Below are positions 1 to 5,774 of a stretch of DNA of 6,814 bases, piece after piece. The notes beneath the pieces were generated by a model that saw nothing but the letters and a program-made list of their open reading frames with translations, ran no database searches and was not told the DNA's origin. Both the position numbers and the translations under genes were made by a program. The stretch covers positions 1 to 6,814 of the forward strand of contig CALANC010000205.1 of NCBI GenBank assembly GCA_937925895.1, given 5' to 3'. The DNA comes from an uncultured Desulfobacterales bacterium. GTDB taxonomy: Bacteria > Desulfobacterota > Desulfobacteria > Desulfobacterales > UBA11574. The number at the start of each line of letters is the position of its first letter. Position 1 is the stretch's first letter.

Positions 1-1152
1 GGGATTCATTACATCCCTCAGCCCCTCACCAAAAAGGTTAAAGGAAAGAACGACGATAAGAATCGCGACCCCGGGTATGAAGGTGAGCCAAGGCGCATCG
101 AAGATAAAACGTTTACCGTCTGAGAGGATATTCCCCCAAGTCGCATGAGGCGGCGGCACGCCGAATCCCAGAAAGCTCAACCCGGCTTCCGTTAAAATTG
201 CCGTAGCAATACCGATAGTGGCTGAGACCAGCACAGGTGCAACGGCGTTCGGCATCATATGACGAAATATTATCCGATAATTCCCGATACCAAGGGCTTT
301 CGCAGCCGCCACAAAATCCTGCTCTCTCAAAGACAAAAATTCGGCACGGACAAAGCGGGTGGTCCCCATCCAACTGGTAAGCCCGATCACGATCATAATA
401 TTGTAAATACTTGCAGGAAGAATCGCCACTACGGTAAGGATTAAGAAGAAGCTCGGGAAACAGAGCATGATATCCACTAACCGCATGATGACGGTGTCAA
501 TGGAAATAGCGCTTTTATGTAAAAGACCCTTCCCTGACTTCAACGCCTTTTTCCTTGTCCCTTTCTTGATCGATCTTAAGTAAAGGATATATGCTGGTCC
601 GGAAAGTAATAACACTGCACCCAAAAGATTATAATCGGCCACCATTAAGCCTACACCGGAAATAAGCAGAGCGGTAAATAGAATATGATCTGCTCGGATG
701 TGGTGCTGCCCAAAGTATCCGGCTATCCCCCCCATGAAAATGCCGATGAGCACCGATATGCCGACGGCCACAAAGCCGACAGTCAGTGAAACCCAGGCGC
801 CCTGGAGCATTCTCGCAAAAACATCTCGCCCTAAATCATCTGTTCCCATCAAGTATAAACCCAGAGTGGGAACCATATCCGGTCGCAAAGAATCAAGTTT
901 AGGTTTGGATAACGGGGGGCGCAACTTTTCTTGCAGGCGGATCATTGCAGGATCAAACAAAGGATCCGTACCTGAAGTCATGAATAGGCCGATGAGTGCA
1001 CTAAAAAAGAAAAAAATAAAAATAACTAGTCCCAAAATAGCGAGACGGTTCTTTCTGAATAGAAACCAGAACTCCTGAAATCTTGTCCGTTTGGGCGTCA
1101 GTGGTGTGTCGAGTTCGATGTCTTGGTTCAATCTGTTTTCTTCAATGCTCAT
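1..1152 (-). CDS. Peptide-type ABC transporter permease, DppC/OppC family, with a two-helix insertion (3' end cut by window edge)
   Basis: Inner-membrane channel subunit of a peptide/oligopeptide-type ABC importer. The frame is open for 384 codons from the ATG at 1152 to base 1. It ends in GEGLRDVMNP, which matches the usual DppC/OppC C-terminus (G-D/E-GLRD-x-x-DP), so probably only a few residues are missing. Visible parts: a short cytoplasmic N-terminus, TM1 about residues 37-58, the family motif GTDDLGRDVFARM at 103-115, TM2 about 124-144, TM3 about 225-245, and the ATPase-contacting EAA loop about 278-304 (QDFVAAAKALG, then MMPN). A C-terminal membrane region follows with LGFGVPPPHATWG at 328-340. 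Seen: between GYFG (145-148) and D219 of the TM3 lead-in there are 70 residues, where E. coli DppC has about 3. This insert has two hydrophobic stretches (about 157-172 and 177-193) and a Lys/Arg-rich tail. The ATG shares one base with the stop of the upstream permease gene (TAATG), suggesting translational coupling; a GAGG lies about 11 nt upstream. The substrate cannot be told from sequence. Confidence 0.93.
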   Translation of the reverse strand, partial: MSIEENRLNQDIELDTPLTPKRTRFQEFWFLFRKNRLAILGLVIFIFFFFSALIGLFMTSGTDPLFDPAMIRLQEKLRPPLSKPKLDSLRPDMVPTLGLYLMGTDDLGRDVFARMLQGAWVSLTVGFVAVGISVLIGIFMGGIAGYFGQHHIRADHILFTALLISGVGLMVADYNLLGAVLLLSGPAYILYLRSIKKGTRKKALKSGKGLLHKSAISIDTVIMRLVDIMLCFPSFFLILTVVAILPASIYNIMIVIGLTSWMGTTRFVRAEFLSLREQDFVAAAKALGIGNYRIIFRHMMPNAVAPVLVSATIGIATAILTEAGLSFLGFGVPPPHATWGNILSDGKRFIFDAPWLTFIPGVAILIVVLSFNLFGEGLRDVMNP

Positions 1153-2111
1153 TATAGGCGAATCCTCGGATCTACCAGTAGGTAAAGAATATCAGAAATA
1201 AATGTGCCGACCAACACCAGCACTGCTGAAACAAAGTTAACCGTGAGGATAATTGGGTAATCTCTTGCCAGTATGGCTTCATAGGCCATCCTACCCATTC
1301 CAGGCCAAGAAAAAATCGATTCTATTATTACAGAACCTCCTATGAGACCGGGCAAAATAAGACCGAACATGGTAACAAATGGGAGCAACGCATTTCGCAA
1401 GGCATGCTTATAGTGGATCTTCTCGGGTGGTAGGCCTTTGGCCCGCGCTGTGCGAATGTAATCCTGCCCCCCTACTTCGAGCATCTGGCTTCGAACATAT
1501 CTGGAAAGGACGGCAATACCACCGGTAGCTCCCAGGATAGAGGGGATAAGTAAATGCCAAATCCTGTCCATGAATTGGAATGTCAGGGAAACGTCTCCAA
1601 TTCCGAAGGTCTTCATGCCGATCACCGGCACATGAAAGTGAGTTACCACGAGAATGATCAGAACATAGGCGAAAAAGAAGCCCGGAATGGAGATCAGAAG
1701 ATAGGATAAAAACGTTGCCGTGCGATCGTACATCCTACCCCTCAAAATGGCCGAACGAATGCCGATGGGAAAAGAAAGCGTCCAGGTAATAATTGTACCC
1801 ACGATAAAGAGCGGCAGGCTGTTTAAGAATCGTTCCCCTATCTTTTTCAGAACGGACTGATTATCTTTCCAGGAGACGGTTTCCCCTGAAAAGAGATCTC
1901 GATAAAAGTAGAGATACTGGACGTAGAGGGGTTGGTCCAAATGAAACTCTTTTTTAAATCGTTCCACAACTTCAGGGGTGAACTTGGGATTCAACGGATC
2001 CACTTGACCGGGTTCGCCGGGAGCAAGATGAATAATTAAAAAAGATACAATAGAAACAAAAAAGAGTGTGATAGCCTTTTGGACCGCACTGCGGCCGATA
2101 AATGATAACAT
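1152..2111 (-). CDS. Peptide-type ABC transporter permease, DppB/OppB family
   Basis: First inner-membrane permease of the importer; it would pair with the DppC-like permease encoded next. At 319 residues it is close to the usual length (about 300-340). Hydrophobic segments lie about residues 10-28, 99-121, 134-157, 185-203, 240-262 and 288-310, the standard six-helix layout. Family marks are HLAPGEPG near 28-35, FHLDQPLYVQY at 56-66, the EAA loop QDYIRTARAKGLPPEKI at 216-232 followed by ALRNALLP, FSWPGMG at 267-273, and the C-terminal DPRIRL. All parts appear intact. The start lies 3 bp after the stop of the binding-protein gene, and GAGGG sits 7 nt upstream of the ATG inside that gene's last codons, so the two are almost certainly co-transcribed. 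The stop codon overlaps the next start. The insertions seen in its two partner subunits are absent here. Dipeptide, oligopeptide, nickel and opine permeases share this fold, so the substrate is not assigned. Confidence 0.95.
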   Translation of the reverse strand: MLSFIGRSAVQKAITLFFVSIVSFLIIHLAPGEPGQVDPLNPKFTPEVVERFKKEFHLDQPLYVQYLYFYRDLFSGETVSWKDNQSVLKKIGERFLNSLPLFIVGTIITWTLSFPIGIRSAILRGRMYDRTATFLSYLLISIPGFFFAYVLIILVVTHFHVPVIGMKTFGIGDVSLTFQFMDRIWHLLIPSILGATGGIAVLSRYVRSQMLEVGGQDYIRTARAKGLPPEKIHYKHALRNALLPFVTMFGLILPGLIGGSVIIESIFSWPGMGRMAYEAILARDYPIILTVNFVSAVLVLVGTFISDILYLLVDPRIRL

Positions 2112-2114
2112 GTT

Positions 2115-4250
2115 TTAGCCCTCATCCAACATTGTAGGCACTTCCGGAAGCTTTATCCATTTGTTAAAATGGAAACTATAATTTCCCGTTTTTGTGGGTT
2201 TTATCCTTTCATACACATCCTTGCCGGCCGTATCTACCGTTTTTATCACGATGCGCTTGTCTAAAACTGCTGTCCACTTGCCAACGTAAAGAAACGTGTA
2301 GGGCTGTTCTGTCGCGATGATTTTATGGAGTCTGTGGCAGTATTCGACCTGGGTGTTGAGATCATATTCCTGCCTGATTTTGACAATCAGATCATCGGCT
2401 TCCTTGTTTTTAAATCCGACAAAATTAAGCTGATAGGGATTGGTCTGGCTAGAATGCCATATCTGATAAAGGTCAGGCTCTATCCCCATTTGCCATCCCA
2501 GGATCAGGGTGTCGAAATCTGCCTTGTTCACACGTTCCTGGACAAATACGGACCATTCTAAAAGATCCGTACGAACATCAACACCTATTTGTTTCCACGC
2601 GTCCTGGGCAATAGCCAAAATGGCTTTGCGCAGGTCGTTGCCGCTGTTCGTAATGAGGGTAAATTCGAATTTTTTGCCGTCTTTCTCAAGCCAGCCCCCT
2701 TTGCCGCGTTTCCAGCCGGCTGACTGCAACAGTTTTAATGCGCCTTCAGGATCATACGGAACCGGTTTGATATTGTGATTATAATAATCGGTCTGTTTGA
2801 TAAAAGGCCCTGTAATTCGTTCTCCCTGGCCATGGAGCACATAGTTGATTATCTTTTCTATATCCACTGCCATGCCAAGGGCTTTTCGTACTCGGTGATC
2901 ATCAAAAGGTTTTCGCCTGATGTTGTAACCAATATATGTGTAACCAAAGGCGGTGCCGGAAAATCTTTGGAACCTGGGATCTTCTTCCAGGCGCTTGACC
3001 TGGTGGGGCTGAACACTGTAGCTGTCGATGGTTCCGGCATAAAATTCCATTTCCTGGGTGAGAAGATCGGGTATCACACGATAGACATATGTACTGTAAT
3101 TCGGCGGTCCTTCCCAGTAATCATCAAAGCGATCCAAAACAATATATTGATCCGATTTCCATTCGCGAAATCTGAAAGGTCCGCATCCTATGGGCTGTCT
3201 GTTGAAATTGCTGTGACGCATCGAAAAAGAATCAGGGTCTTTTCCAAGGCGCATGGCTTCTGTTTTGAGTGCTTTTTGGTTGAGCAAATGTTCAGGAAGA
3301 ATTCCCATGCCCCATGTCCCGATGGCAGGAGAATATAACCGTTTATAAATTATTTTAATCGTCAGCGGGTCGATAACCGTCACTTGTTTGACCGGTTCAT
3401 AATCAGAAATCCGGGGGGAAAGATTTTTCGGATTCATGATCGATTCGTATGTGAACTTGACATCTTCAGCGTCAAAAATATGCCCGTCATGGAATCGTAC
3501 GCCGGGTCTCAAAAAAAACTTCAGAATCGGGTTGTGCTCTGTGGCAGGTAACAGTTCCCTTGTGTACGCGGTCAATTTGTCTTTTCCAAGTTGATGATCT
3601 GTTTTCAAATAGCCTTGACCCGGAAAAGAATCAAAGTAATTCTTCCCTAAAAGATGGGAAAGATTTTGAAAAAGATCCTGATCAACCCGATTCAGAACCA
3701 GCTTGATTTTTGCTGGAGAATCAACGTTTATTTTTATTTCTATTTTTTGTTTGTCTGCATTCGGATCTTTTTCCTGTTTGATTATGGTGTAATGACGGGG
3801 AGGAATAACTGAGATTTCAGTGATATTTGCTAAAGAATCTGTCAATCCTGGAAACGTCGTGATTTTCTTCTGTTTTGCTTTTTCCAGCAAATCTACGATT
3901 TTTTCCGGCGTTGGTGTACCTAATCCCGGGATGTTAACGGATCTATTTACGTAAAAAAAAGCCTCCTCATAGATTTGCCAGGAAATGGCCAGGCGACCTC
4001 TGAATCGGAGTTGCTCATCTCTATCAATGAGCCCTTCAAAAACCATGGTTTCGATATTGCTGCTGGCAGAATCAGCGGAAAGAATGGGGTTTAAAAGGCT
4101 GGCATCTCCGATGGATCCTGCAATGTATCCACCGAGACGTTTTGGATTTCCCCTTGTCTGTTGTTCGTAAGTGGGCACCCAAAAATAGGACTGTAACAAA
4201 AAAAGGATGAGAAGGATGGGCGCGAATATGAGTACCCGTTTTACAGTCAT
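2115..4250 (-). CDS. Family 5 (peptide-type) extracellular substrate-binding protein with a large insertion
   Basis: Periplasmic ligand-capturing subunit of the ABC importer (SBP_bac_5 family, as in DppA, OppA and YejA). Seen: an N-terminal hydrophobic segment (about 6-24) after MTVKR, with no Cys that could form a lipobox, so it is either a cleaved signal peptide or a membrane anchor. The family fold starts about 40-92 (SLLNPILSADSASSNIETMV, FEGLID, LAISWQI) and resumes at 240 with PILKFFLRPGVRFHDG, then FDAEDVKFTYESI at 259-271. Further marks are ILPEHLL (317-323), PIGCGPFRFREW (353-364), GYNIRRKPFDDHRVRKAL (441-458) and GWQMGIEPD (585-593). Its 711 residues compare with about 535 for E. 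coli DppA; most of the excess is residues about 98-239, placed where normal members join SW-(10-15 residues)-RxGVKFHDG. The start is chosen because MTVKR plus a hydrophobic core makes a normal export signal, AAGG lies 8 nt upstream, and a good promoter lies just behind. It is the first gene of the operon. Peptides are the likely ligand by family, but unproven. Confidence 0.93.
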   Translation of the reverse strand: MTVKRVLIFAPILLILFLLQSYFWVPTYEQQTRGNPKRLGGYIAGSIGDASLLNPILSADSASSNIETMVFEGLIDRDEQLRFRGRLAISWQIYEEAFFYVNRSVNIPGLGTPTPEKIVDLLEKAKQKKITTFPGLTDSLANITEISVIPPRHYTIIKQEKDPNADKQKIEIKINVDSPAKIKLVLNRVDQDLFQNLSHLLGKNYFDSFPGQGYLKTDHQLGKDKLTAYTRELLPATEHNPILKFFLRPGVRFHDGHIFDAEDVKFTYESIMNPKNLSPRISDYEPVKQVTVIDPLTIKIIYKRLYSPAIGTWGMGILPEHLLNQKALKTEAMRLGKDPDSFSMRHSNFNRQPIGCGPFRFREWKSDQYIVLDRFDDYWEGPPNYSTYVYRVIPDLLTQEMEFYAGTIDSYSVQPHQVKRLEEDPRFQRFSGTAFGYTYIGYNIRRKPFDDHRVRKALGMAVDIEKIINYVLHGQGERITGPFIKQTDYYNHNIKPVPYDPEGALKLLQSAGWKRGKGGWLEKDGKKFEFTLITNSGNDLRKAILAIAQDAWKQIGVDVRTDLLEWSVFVQERVNKADFDTLILGWQMGIEPDLYQIWHSSQTNPYQLNFVGFKNKEADDLIVKIRQEYDLNTQVEYCHRLHKIIATEQPYTFLYVGKWTAVLDKRIVIKTVDTAGKDVYERIKPTKTGNYSFHFNKWIKLPEVPTMLDEG

Positions 4251-4258
4251 AATTAGAG

Positions 4259-4262
4259 CCTT
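4259..4262 (-). promoter_or_regulatory. Ribosome binding site of the substrate-binding protein gene
   Basis: AAGG on the minus strand, 8 nt before the ATG at 4250. It is short, but it is the only Shine-Dalgarno-like string near this start and supports choosing it. Confidence 0.5.
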
Positions 4263-4284
4263 AAGTAAATGTTTTTAATAAATA

Positions 4285-4313
4285 AACATAGAGAAATAGG
4301 TTTTGTCAGTCAA
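4285..4313 (-). promoter_or_regulatory. Sigma70-like promoter of the ABC transporter operon
   Basis: On the minus strand, TTGACT (4308-4313, 5 of 6 to the -35 consensus) is followed after exactly 17 nt by TATGTT (4285-4290, 4 of 6 to the -10 consensus). Transcription would begin near 4278, giving a leader of about 28 nt. It lies downstream of the terminator of the neighbouring minus-strand gene, so the transporter operon is probably an independent unit. No obvious operator palindrome or riboswitch fits in so short a leader. Confidence 0.6.
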
Positions 4314-4356
4314 GGGAAAAGGTTTTTAAAAACAAGAGCGCGCGGGCAGTAAAACC

Positions 4357-4406
4357 AATAATAAAAACGGATGGCAGTATAAAAACTGTCATCCGCTTTT
4401 ATTATT
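4357..4406 (-). terminator. Rho-independent terminator of the H1-like membrane protein gene (nearly symmetrical)
   Basis: Two 22-nt arms (4357-4378 and 4385-4406) pair around a 6-nt loop, with 20 of 22 positions Watson-Crick. The core is CGGATG-x-CAGT with its complement, extended outward by A/T-rich arms. Read on the minus strand it begins 16 nt after the stop of the gene ending at 4423 and finishes in a T-rich run (TTTTTATTATT), as expected for intrinsic termination. The outer A/T arms give a T-run on the plus strand as well, so it could also act in the other direction. Confidence 0.85.
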
Positions 4407-4422
4407 GTTTGTTAATAAAGAT

Positions 4423-5652
4423 CTATTGAACTGGTTGTTCAGGCGTTTCCGCCTCCACCTCAGCTTGCTGTGCTTCAAGAGCGGCAATGGAGGCATTAAT
4501 CGATTCAATTTTCTGATTTATGAGGTCCGTCTGCAAGTCATCGAGATCGAGTCTGGCAGCCTCGGTAAGATAACCTTTGGCGGTCTCAAGGTCGGAAATG
4601 GTTGCTCTGCTGGCAGCCACATCAGCCTTGTACTGGAGAATCATGCCCTCAATAGCGTTAAGGCGTGTAGAAACAGCTTTGGCATGATCATTCGTGGTTG
4701 CAAAAGGTAATGCTTTGTTTAAATCGGCCTTGATTCCTTCAAAATCCGGCATTCCAGACACTTCCAACAATGTATCGCTCTTTTCCACATAATAGTTGAA
4801 AATTATGGGAAAAACGTCCGATTTTGAATATGAGTCCTTTATTGTTTCAGGAGACTGAACACCAGGCAGTGTGATCAGTAGTTCTTCACCCATGGGAGAG
4901 AAACTCCCCTGCCAGATTTCAAGTGCACCCTCTTTGGCATCAATATAATAGGTATTATTGTTAATCATGCTGGCCCCGATGACCAGTGAAACCAAAACAA
5001 CAAAAACAGCAACTAAAAAGATGGTAGCCTTTCCCATGGGATCAGAGACTTCCGTGTCGCTATCATAGGGTGGACCATAGGTTACAGACACCTCCGGTTC
5101 AGATTCCTCTTCAACACCAGCCTCATCTACGGGCATCTCTTCGGCTAGTGCCTGAGTTTCTTCTCGGTCAAACCTTTTCAACAGAAGTTCTTTTATCTGT
5201 TTTACTTCATCTTCTGAACCTGTTGCAAAAGGCGGGGCTGTATAATTTTCTAAATAATCTTTATCAGGGCTGACTGTGAATAGCTCATCGGGTTCCCAGA
5301 CAGCAAATTTTTTCTGCAACAGCTCCTTTACTGAAATCCTTTTCTTTTTAGCAGGAGCAACCGTCTTAACCGATGTTTTGGGCGTCGCCGCAGCTTTTTT
5401 TGGGGCTGTCTTTTTTGGGGCAGCTTTAGCTTTTACGGTCTTTTTGGCTTTCGCTGCTGCTTTTTTAGCGGCTGTTTTTTTTGGGGCGGCTTTGGCTTTC
5501 GCGGTCTTTTTGGCCTTCACCGCAGTTTTGGTTTTTGCGGGTGTTTTGGCCTTTTTCGCGGTCTCGGTGTTCTGAGCTTCCAATTCCTCATCCGGATTTT
5601 TTGCTGCTGCTTCCTTCTTTGTCGTCGACTTGAGCAAACTGTTCTTCCCCAT
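4423..5652 (-). CDS. Single-pass membrane protein with histone H1-like Lys/Ala/Pro-rich N-terminus and coiled-coil C-terminus (unrecognised)
   Basis: I do not recognise this as a named family. The 409-residue protein has four zones. Residues about 1-105 are very rich in Lys, Ala, Thr and Pro with motifs such as KAKAAPKKTA, resembling histone H1 tails and bacterial H1-like proteins. Residues 46-67 and 68-89 are a tandem 22-residue repeat differing at only two positions (A to V, A to P). Residues about 106-205 include a short ISVKELLQKKFAVWEPDELF stretch and then an acidic linker with many Glu/Asp. Residues about 209-230 are one transmembrane helix with no Cys and no cleavage site. Residues 231-409 are soluble, with heptad-like helices about 325-403 and a Pro/Glu-rich end. 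By the positive-inside rule the basic tail should be cytoplasmic and the coiled coil periplasmic. Inference: a nucleic-acid or polyanion-binding tail tethered to the inner membrane. The start is supported by AAGAGG five nt upstream. It forms its own transcription unit, divergent from larE. Confidence 0.88.
   Translation of the reverse strand: MGKNSLLKSTTKKEAAAKNPDEELEAQNTETAKKAKTPAKTKTAVKAKKTAKAKAAPKKTAAKKAAAKAKKTVKAKAAPKKTAPKKAAATPKTSVKTVAPAKKKRISVKELLQKKFAVWEPDELFTVSPDKDYLENYTAPPFATGSEDEVKQIKELLLKRFDREETQALAEEMPVDEAGVEEESEPEVSVTYGPPYDSDTEVSDPMGKATIFLVAVFVVLVSLVIGASMINNNTYYIDAKEGALEIWQGSFSPMGEELLITLPGVQSPETIKDSYSKSDVFPIIFNYYVEKSDTLLEVSGMPDFEGIKADLNKALPFATTNDHAKAVSTRLNAIEGMILQYKADVAASRATISDLETAKGYLTEAARLDLDDLQTDLINQKIESINASIAALEAQQAEVEAETPEQPVQ
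5386..5517 (-). repeat. Tandem 66-bp coding repeat (2 copies) in the Lys/Ala/Pro-rich tail
   Basis: Copy 1 is 5452-5517 and copy 2 is 5386-5451 on the minus strand, each coding 22 residues. The two peptides match at 20 of 22 positions; the DNA copies differ mostly at third codon positions, so the duplication is not very recent. Long A-runs from Lys codons occur inside (A8 at 5475-5482 and A7 at 5395-5401 on the coding strand), which are prone to slippage. Expansion or contraction in 22-codon units would keep the reading frame. Confidence 0.85.
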
Positions 5653-5657
5653 AAAAA

Positions 5658-5663
5658 CCTCTT
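5658..5663 (-). promoter_or_regulatory. Ribosome binding site of the H1-like membrane protein gene
   Basis: AAGAGG on the minus strand, 5 nt before the ATG at 5652. It is a good Shine-Dalgarno match and fixes the start of the 409-residue protein. Confidence 0.65.
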
Positions 5664-5691
5664 TGAAATTGTTAATAATTTTGGGTATATA
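5663..5691 (+). promoter_or_regulatory. Possible promoter of larE
   Basis: TTGAAA (5663-5668) and TATATA (5686-5691) lie 17 nt apart on the plus strand, giving a leader of roughly 75 nt before the TTG at 5775. The region is so A/T-rich that -10-like strings are common by chance. The leader would begin at or just before the palindrome at 5700-5721. Confidence 0.35.
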
Positions 5692-5699
5692 TTATTTTA

Positions 5700-5721
5700 T
5701 ATATAAGACATGTCATATATA
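5700..5721. promoter_or_regulatory. 22-bp imperfect palindrome in the divergent intergenic region (candidate operator)
   Basis: The perfect 8-bp palindrome GACATGTC (5707-5714) is flanked on each side by one unpaired A and then TATATA, giving a two-fold symmetric 22-bp site with one mismatched pair. It sits between the divergent starts of larE and the H1-like gene and would cover the start region of larE transcription. This is the shape of a dimeric repressor site, but no regulator gene is in view. The outer TATATA parts could be chance in this A/T-rich region. Confidence 0.4.
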
Positions 5722-5742
5722 GGAATCTACACGTTTTGTAAA
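5714..5742 (-). promoter_or_regulatory. Weak candidate promoter of the H1-like membrane protein gene
   Basis: On the minus strand, TTTACA (5737-5742) and TATATG (5714-5719) are separated by 17 nt, with the -10 inside the palindrome at 5700-5721. Both boxes are moderate matches in A/T-rich DNA, so other positions nearer the gene are equally possible. Confidence 0.25.
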
Positions 5743-5760
5743 CATTTTTTTATAAGAAAC

Positions 5761-5767
5761 AAAGGAG
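5761..5767 (+). promoter_or_regulatory. Ribosome binding site that fixes the TTG start of larE
   Basis: AAAGGAG lies 7 nt before the TTG at 5775-5777. There is no in-frame ATG until residue 86, beyond the ATP-binding loop, so the strong Shine-Dalgarno together with TTG defines the start. Confidence 0.8.
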
Positions 5768-5774
5768 AACAAAA

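Noticed and set aside
1002..1025. A-rich run in the DppC-like gene as a frameshift point
   Set aside because: The reading frame runs cleanly through it as a Phe-rich TM1 (FIFFFF) and joins intact motifs on both sides, so no break is present.
698..1078. 126-codon plus-strand frame
   Set aside because: It is antisense to the DppC-like permease, whose motifs (GTDDLGRDVF, TM1) lie exactly here.
2775..3338. 187-codon plus-strand open frame opposite the binding-protein gene
   Set aside because: It lies wholly antisense to a gene with clear family motifs; its translation shows no domain features and no good ribosome binding site.
1..4250. Nickel importer (NikABC) serving LarE-dependent nickel cofactor synthesis
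   Set aside because: Nickel and peptide importers share these families, but the 711-residue binding protein is far longer than NikA and I see no nickel-specific signature. The transporter has its own promoter, and an unrelated gene separates it from larE.
5276..5575. Plus-strand frame coding a very hydrophobic Phe/Ala/Val-rich 99-residue peptide that looks like a membrane protein
   Set aside because: It is the mirror of Lys/Ala codons: AAA read on the other strand gives TTT (Phe). The minus-strand protein has a sensible domain plan, a ribosome binding site and a terminator.
4423..5652. TonB-like protein, because of the Lys/Pro/Ala-rich stretch
   Set aside because: In TonB the Pro/Lys-rich region follows the N-terminal membrane helix and lies in the periplasm. 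Here it precedes the helix, and no TonB C-terminal domain is present.
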